Part shown: in pieces, positions 14,801 through 20,239 of the stretch
Layout of the letters: each line of letters opens with the position of its first letter
How positions within the stretch are numbered: position 1 is the stretch's first letter
Origin: an uncultured Verrucomicrobiales bacterium
Lineage (GTDB): Bacteria; Verrucomicrobiota; Verrucomicrobiia; Limisphaerales; JACDHS01
Assembly: GCA_937983475.1 (NCBI GenBank)
Contig: CALJZV010000475.1
Coordinates: forward strand, 1 to 20,239
Direction of reading: 5' to 3'
DNA: 20,239 nucleotides
Program-made: the position numbers and the translations under genes
Notes under the pieces: generated by a model
The model's database searches: none
What the model saw: the letters and a program-made list of their open reading frames with translations, nothing else
What the model was told of the DNA's origin: nothing

Positions 14801-16874
14801 TGTTGACTGTGTAACTCGCCTGGTTCGCGCCCGAAATGTTGGAGCCGTTTTTGCGCCATTGATAGCCAAAGGGTGCGCTGCCGGTGACAGTCACATTGAA
14901 GGTGACGTTCTCGCCGCGATTGACGGTCTGACTTTGCGGTTGCTGAGTAATCGAAGGCGGCACATTCACGGTCAACGTGGCTTCGGAACTGGTCGCCGAC
15001 CCGAAGGAATTCTGCACCACGACGGTATAATTTCCCGCGTGGCTCGGCTGAACATTGTTCCGCGTGTAGCTGCTGGCCGTTGCGCCCGGAATGACCGCGC
15101 CATCCTGCCGCCATTGGTAAGTCAATGTCGGGCTGCCTGTTGCGGTGACGTAGAAAGTGACATTCGAACCTGCAATGACGGTCTGACTCTGCGGCTGTTG
15201 GGTGATTGTCGGCGGTAAATCCTGCGAGGCTGAATAAACCAGGCGCACGCCATCGGCCATAATCAGCTTGCCGCTTTCGCCGGTATTGTTGGACAGACGG
15301 ATAAACCCGCTGGTGCCCTGTGCAAATCGTTTCCCGGACGCAATCAACCGCCAGCCGCCCCCGTTGATTTGCTGATTCACAAAAGCCGTCACATTGCCGC
15401 CATCATGAGAAATCAAGTACGGCGCGGAAGCAGAACGGTTTCCTCCCTGCGGATACCAGACATAGACGTCGTATTTTCCGGGAACGACAATGTTCGGCGT
15501 GTAGGTTGCGGTGCGCGTCACAGTGCTCGCCGTGGAGGCGTAATGGTAATCAGCGCCGAATTTGTCGGTCGCGGAGGAAGCCAGCGTCCAACTACCGGTG
15601 TACGCCGCGTCTCCGTTGTCGAGGATGATGACGTTGGTGAAGTTCGCCGTGATGGTTTTGTTGCGATCCATCACAACGGAAAGGGGATTGTTGGTGCCTC
15701 CCGCGTCGCCGGACCAACCGGAGAAAAATTGCCCATCATTGGCGGTCGCTGTCAGTGTCACGGTCGAGTTGGCGGCATAGCTCGGTTGGTCAGGATTTTT
15801 CTGCACCGATCCGTCGCCGGAAATATTGACCGTCAGCGTGTAAGAACCGCCTGGCGGCTGCGGTGTGCCTTCGCCGGAAGGAACTGTGACCGGAACGCTG
15901 GTGGGAATCGGATTTCCAAAATTGGGCGAGTCATCGGGATTCCAGGTGAATTTTTGCGCGCGAATATTTCGATCCCAACCGGACCCGCTCGATTTGGCCG
16001 CGTGGTAAATGATCCAATCCTCGGTTTGGTCCAGCGATTTGGTGAAGCTGCCGTGGCCCGGGCCGTAAACCCCGCCATTGGCGTCGGAATATTTTTTGAA
16101 CACCGGCGTGGGATGCTTGGTCCATGAAGCGGGATTCAGCACGTTGCCGTCGGTGTTGGTCAGCATTCCAAGCGCGTAATCATCGGTCCACGAGGCATTG
16201 GCGGAATAGATGAGGAAAATTTTTCCGTTTCGCTTGAGGATTTGTTGGCCTTCCTGAATCCAGCCCTCCCACGAAAGCGACGGCGAAGAGATCAACACGC
16301 GCGGCCCGCTGATAGTCCATGGGTTGCTCATCGGCGCGATGTAAGTGTTCTGCAAGCCATCGGTTGCGCCTGGCCAGCCGGACCAGATGAAATAAAGCGA
16401 GCCGTCGTTCTTTTCCAAAACTGTTCCGTCAATCGCCCAACGATCGGTATTGGTGTCGAAGATTTTTCCCAGAAATGTGTAAGGACCGTCGGGCAGAAGC
16501 GATTCAGCAACGAACATGCGATGATTGGCGTTATTGCCGTCATCGGCCGCGTAATAAATGTACCATTTGCCTTGCAGAAAATGCAGTTCCGGCGCCCAGA
16601 CATTTTTGTTGAACGGAGCTGGCGGCGTGAAAATCGTATTTTCCGAAGCGCTGCCGATGCCTCCAGTGCCGGTTATTTTCGGAGCCTTGCGCAGCTTCAC
16701 CGATGCGCCGGTCGTATGCGTGTAATAGTAGAGGCCATCCTTGTAGATCATCCACGGATCCGCGCCATTGGAGATGATGGGATTGAAAAAGGTGTCGGCG
16801 CAAGTCGCGTGAAGACCTACAAAAATAGCCAACAGACTGGCCAGCCCATGCAAAAAGATTGACTTAAAATTCAT
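11838..16874 (-). CDS. Giant secreted GH43 glycosidase with golvesin-like and seven Ig-like domains
   Basis: About 1678 residues from the ATG at 16874. An in-frame ATG at 16907 would add 11 residues in front of the signal peptide (MNFKSIF... ending HATCA-DTF). Rough domain order: GH43 five-blade propeller 26-325, with base Asp in NGADPWM, Asp in WAIDGTV and acid Glu in QEGQQIL; InlB-like repeat 344-412, with FFSGWSGDAGG; golvesin-C-like domain 416-548, with YDVYVWYPQGGNR; Ig-like domains 554-1158; a Big-type domain 1163-1254; a second InlB-like repeat 1255-1326; and an unnamed C-terminal region 1331-1678. GH43 enzymes are mostly arabinofuranosidases, arabinanases or xylosidases, so this is probably an extracellular enzyme that works on arabinose- or xylose-containing polysaccharide. 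The exact substrate is not readable from sequence. It diverges from gcvP and is followed by the DedA gene. Confidence 0.87.
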   Translation of the reverse strand: MNFKSIFLHGLASLLAIFVGLHATCADTFFNPIISNGADPWMIYKDGLYYYTHTTGASVKLRKAPKITGTGGIGSASENTIFTPPAPFNKNVWAPELHFLQGKWYIYYAADDGNNANHRMFVAESLLPDGPYTFLGKIFDTNTDRWAIDGTVLEKNDGSLYFIWSGWPGATDGLQNTYIAPMSNPWTISGPRVLISSPSLSWEGWIQEGQQILKRNGKIFLIYSANASWTDDYALGMLTNTDGNVLNPASWTKHPTPVFKKYSDANGGVYGPGHGSFTKSLDQTEDWIIYHAAKSSGSGWDRNIRAQKFTWNPDDSPNFGNPIPTSVPVTVPSGEGTPQPPGGSYTLTVNISGDGSVQKNPDQPSYAANSTVTLTATANDGQFFSGWSGDAGGTNNPLSVVMDRNKTITANFTNVIILDNGDAAYTGSWTLASSATDKFGADYHYASTASTVTRTATYTPNIVVPGKYDVYVWYPQGGNRSASAPYLISHDGGNVTAFVNQQINGGGWRLIASGKRFAQGTSGFIRLSNNTGESGKLIMADGVRLVYSASQDLPPTITQQPQSQTVIAGSNVTFYVTATGSPTLTYQWRQDGAVIPGATASSYTRNNVQPSHAGNYTVVVQNSFGSATSSEATLTVNVPPSITQQPQSQTVNRGENVTFNVTVTGSAPFGYQWRKNGSNISGANQASYTVNNVETTDAGDFSVVVSNGAGSITSSNATLTVNIIPGGTSPTITRHPESKTVVQGNTVQFSVEASGASPMSYQWRFNGTNISGATGNIYTLNNAQPANEGGYSVIASNPFGSATSSTATLTVTIPPIISAHPQSHEVTQGTTVLFSVTANGTQPLSYQWNFNGEPVTGATGSSLTRLNVQSDDAGIYTVTVTNVAGTVISSNASLIVNVPPSITTQPLSQNINLGQSVNFTVSATGTAPLSYQWFFNGNPLPDATNGFYFIGSVESGNAGNYSVTISNVAGSANSSAATLAINFPPTITTHPSSQIRASGSTVNFSAEATGTAPIGFRWHKNGTPLNDGGNISGAQTATLTLSDAAMGDSGDYTVLATNMAGFDVSQTATLTVLDVPVILTQPSSQNADAGTEVTFTVSAEGSEPLSYQWFFNDAEILGAEASSYTIPNVQPSHAGLYSVRVSNAVGTATSSGATLSVNTDFILPTVKILAPANNFKTTASSLTVTGTASDDREVREVLISLNGATFAPATGTTNWSATLSLSAGTNVVEVKSVNLAGNESVPAYRTFFYSTFSLLTLQVTGEGYVTGLAKNSVLEVGKGYKATALVGAGTNSVFTNWTDASGAVIDSTNVLVFVMQSNLVLNANFIPNPFVPASGVYNGLFYETNGIQHHSAGFVTLKVNSKKSFSGKLLVDGNSVSMSGKFSLPGTVTRTVSRAKFGKPDLTVTLALDFAGGSEQATGTVSEPEWESPLIADRWIWTTNNEAPFTNSYTFLVPGFSNAAEGPPGSGFGAVAINALGKIKLAGIAADAVALKQSTMVSKNGLWPLYAPMYVLSKTVTNGLTVKTNKEFQGAVMGWLSFTNSAPAGELSWIKQAWTNALYSSGFIHQAPVFGSVYTPPLPGIPALQLTNGTLTVVEGNLSASYTNSLFLSTNNAFTFVSTNLGGLKISLSKKTGVFKGSFFHPDAANRVTPFSGALLQNQNRGGGFFLGTNQAGKIYLE
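13402..15215 (-). repeat. Seven tandem Ig-like repeats of the GH43 protein
   Basis: Seven units of about 81-87 residues occur in a row. Each opens with a PPxITxQPxSQ strand and contains [L/F][S/T]YQW (or GFRW in the sixth) with the core Trp. Each continues through a GAT or GAN turn and a D[A/S]G.Y.V...N segment, and closes with S.ATL.V. DNA similarity between copies is high enough that unequal crossing over could change the copy number. They resemble the two copies in the GH25 protein at 3321-3823. Confidence 0.88.
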
Positions 16875-17070
16875 GGCAATGTGTGAGGTCCGGGAACTAT
16901 CGGGCATTGAATCATTTTTCCCGAATTGTGTCGAGGTATGTAAACCTTAAATAACGTGACAAAGAGGAAGTCGGTCTGGATGCCTTTCGCCTGCCATGAT
17001 CAAGCGTTAGCCGGTTTATTTTTCAATAAAACACTCTTGATTTGCAGTTTTCGGGTCTTACTTTCGCCGC

Positions 17071-20012
<2,942 letters not shown>

Positions 20013-20013
<1 letters not shown>

Positions 20014-20239
20014 TGAAGAAAAAGGTTCTTATCGCTGCGGCGATTCTCGGAGTTTTGTGCCTCGTCGCGATTTTTCTGCGCCCAAGGGAAAAGCCGTTTG
20101 ATGATTCGGACTTGAAAGTCGTCCGCTCGCAAATTGCGCCAGAGGAAAATGCGTTCACCTTGATAGAACAAGCGTCTGAGGCGCTGGTGTTGTCCGAGCA
20201 GGATGTAGCGCAGTTCATAGACAACCTTGATCCTGATGG
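20013..20239 (+). CDS. Membrane-anchored protein of unknown function, N-terminal part (3' truncated)
   Basis: The frame opens with ATG at 20013, overlapping the gcvP stop in TGATG, and stays open for 75 codons to the window edge. The N-terminus is MKKK followed by a hydrophobic segment (VLIAAAILGVLCLVAIFL), then a charged soluble region (PREKPFDDSDLKVVR and onward). This is either a signal anchor with a periplasmic domain or a signal peptide without a clear cleavage site. No family is recognised in the visible part. The tight overlap with gcvP suggests translational coupling, but a metabolic link to glycine cleavage is not shown. Confidence 0.75.

Noticed and set aside
13402..15215. Recent DNA-level tandem duplication or mobile element
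   Set aside because: The periodicity is explained by seven diverged Ig-like protein domains; no terminal repeats or transposase are present.
15369..16127. Open frame of 252 codons on the plus strand
   Set aside because: It is antisense to the GH43 and golvesin-like part of the giant secreted protein, with low-complexity Arg/Gly/Val content.
16908..17070. Glycine riboswitch upstream of gcvP
   Set aside because: The spacer is short and shared with a divergent gene, and no tandem-aptamer-like conserved core or expression platform could be recognised.

Overview
The window looks like chromosomal DNA of a free-living Verrucomicrobium, probably of the Pedosphaera/Limisphaera type. This is inferred from gene content only. 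The markers are a HEAT-repeat protein with a C-terminal haem c domain of the kind called 'PVC-type', very large secreted enzymes with stacks of Ig-like and autotransporter-type beta repeats, and few clear Shine-Dalgarno sites. No rRNA, tRNA, CRISPR array, insertion sequence or phage gene was seen. Coding density is high, and no gene-free stretch exceeds 300 bases.

Layout: (1) 3-1490 (+) is the 3' part of a HEAT/cytochrome c protein, convergent with a YqgE/AlgH-family gene at 1513-2073 (-). (2) 2173-6192 (-) encodes a secreted GH25 (lysozyme-type) protein with autotransporter-type, cadherin-like and Ig-like modules and a probable beta-propeller. About 100 bases upstream of it, on the same strand, lies a PGRP/Amidase_2 gene (6293-6973). 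Together they form a peptidoglycan-hydrolase pair. (3) Divergent from the amidase, 7167-11096 (+) holds three tightly packed genes: a vWA (TerY-like) protein, a PP2C-type phosphatase, and a TerY-P-type kinase. The kinase is fused through one membrane span to a seven-blade WD40 propeller. (4) 11118-11747 (-) is a DedA/YqaA-type membrane protein. (5) 11838-16874 (-) is a giant secreted GH43 protein with an InlB-like repeat, a golvesin-like domain, seven Ig-like domains and an unnamed conserved-looking C-terminus. (6) 17071-20013 (+) is full-length glycine dehydrogenase (gcvP). Its stop codon overlaps the start of a membrane-anchored protein of unknown function that runs off the window.

The most notable system is the vWA-PP2C-kinase triad. 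Comparable three-gene sets are known as the TerY-phosphorylation (TerY-P) triad from work on tellurite-resistance (Ter) systems, and they have also been listed among candidate antiphage systems. Here the triad stands alone, without TerC/TerD/TerB genes in view. Its kinase carries its own transmembrane sensor-like WD40 domain, which suggests a membrane phospho-switch: an outside propeller, an inside kinase, an opposing phosphatase and a vWA adaptor. The genes around it make cell-wall and polysaccharide hydrolases, so an envelope-related role is possible but unproven.
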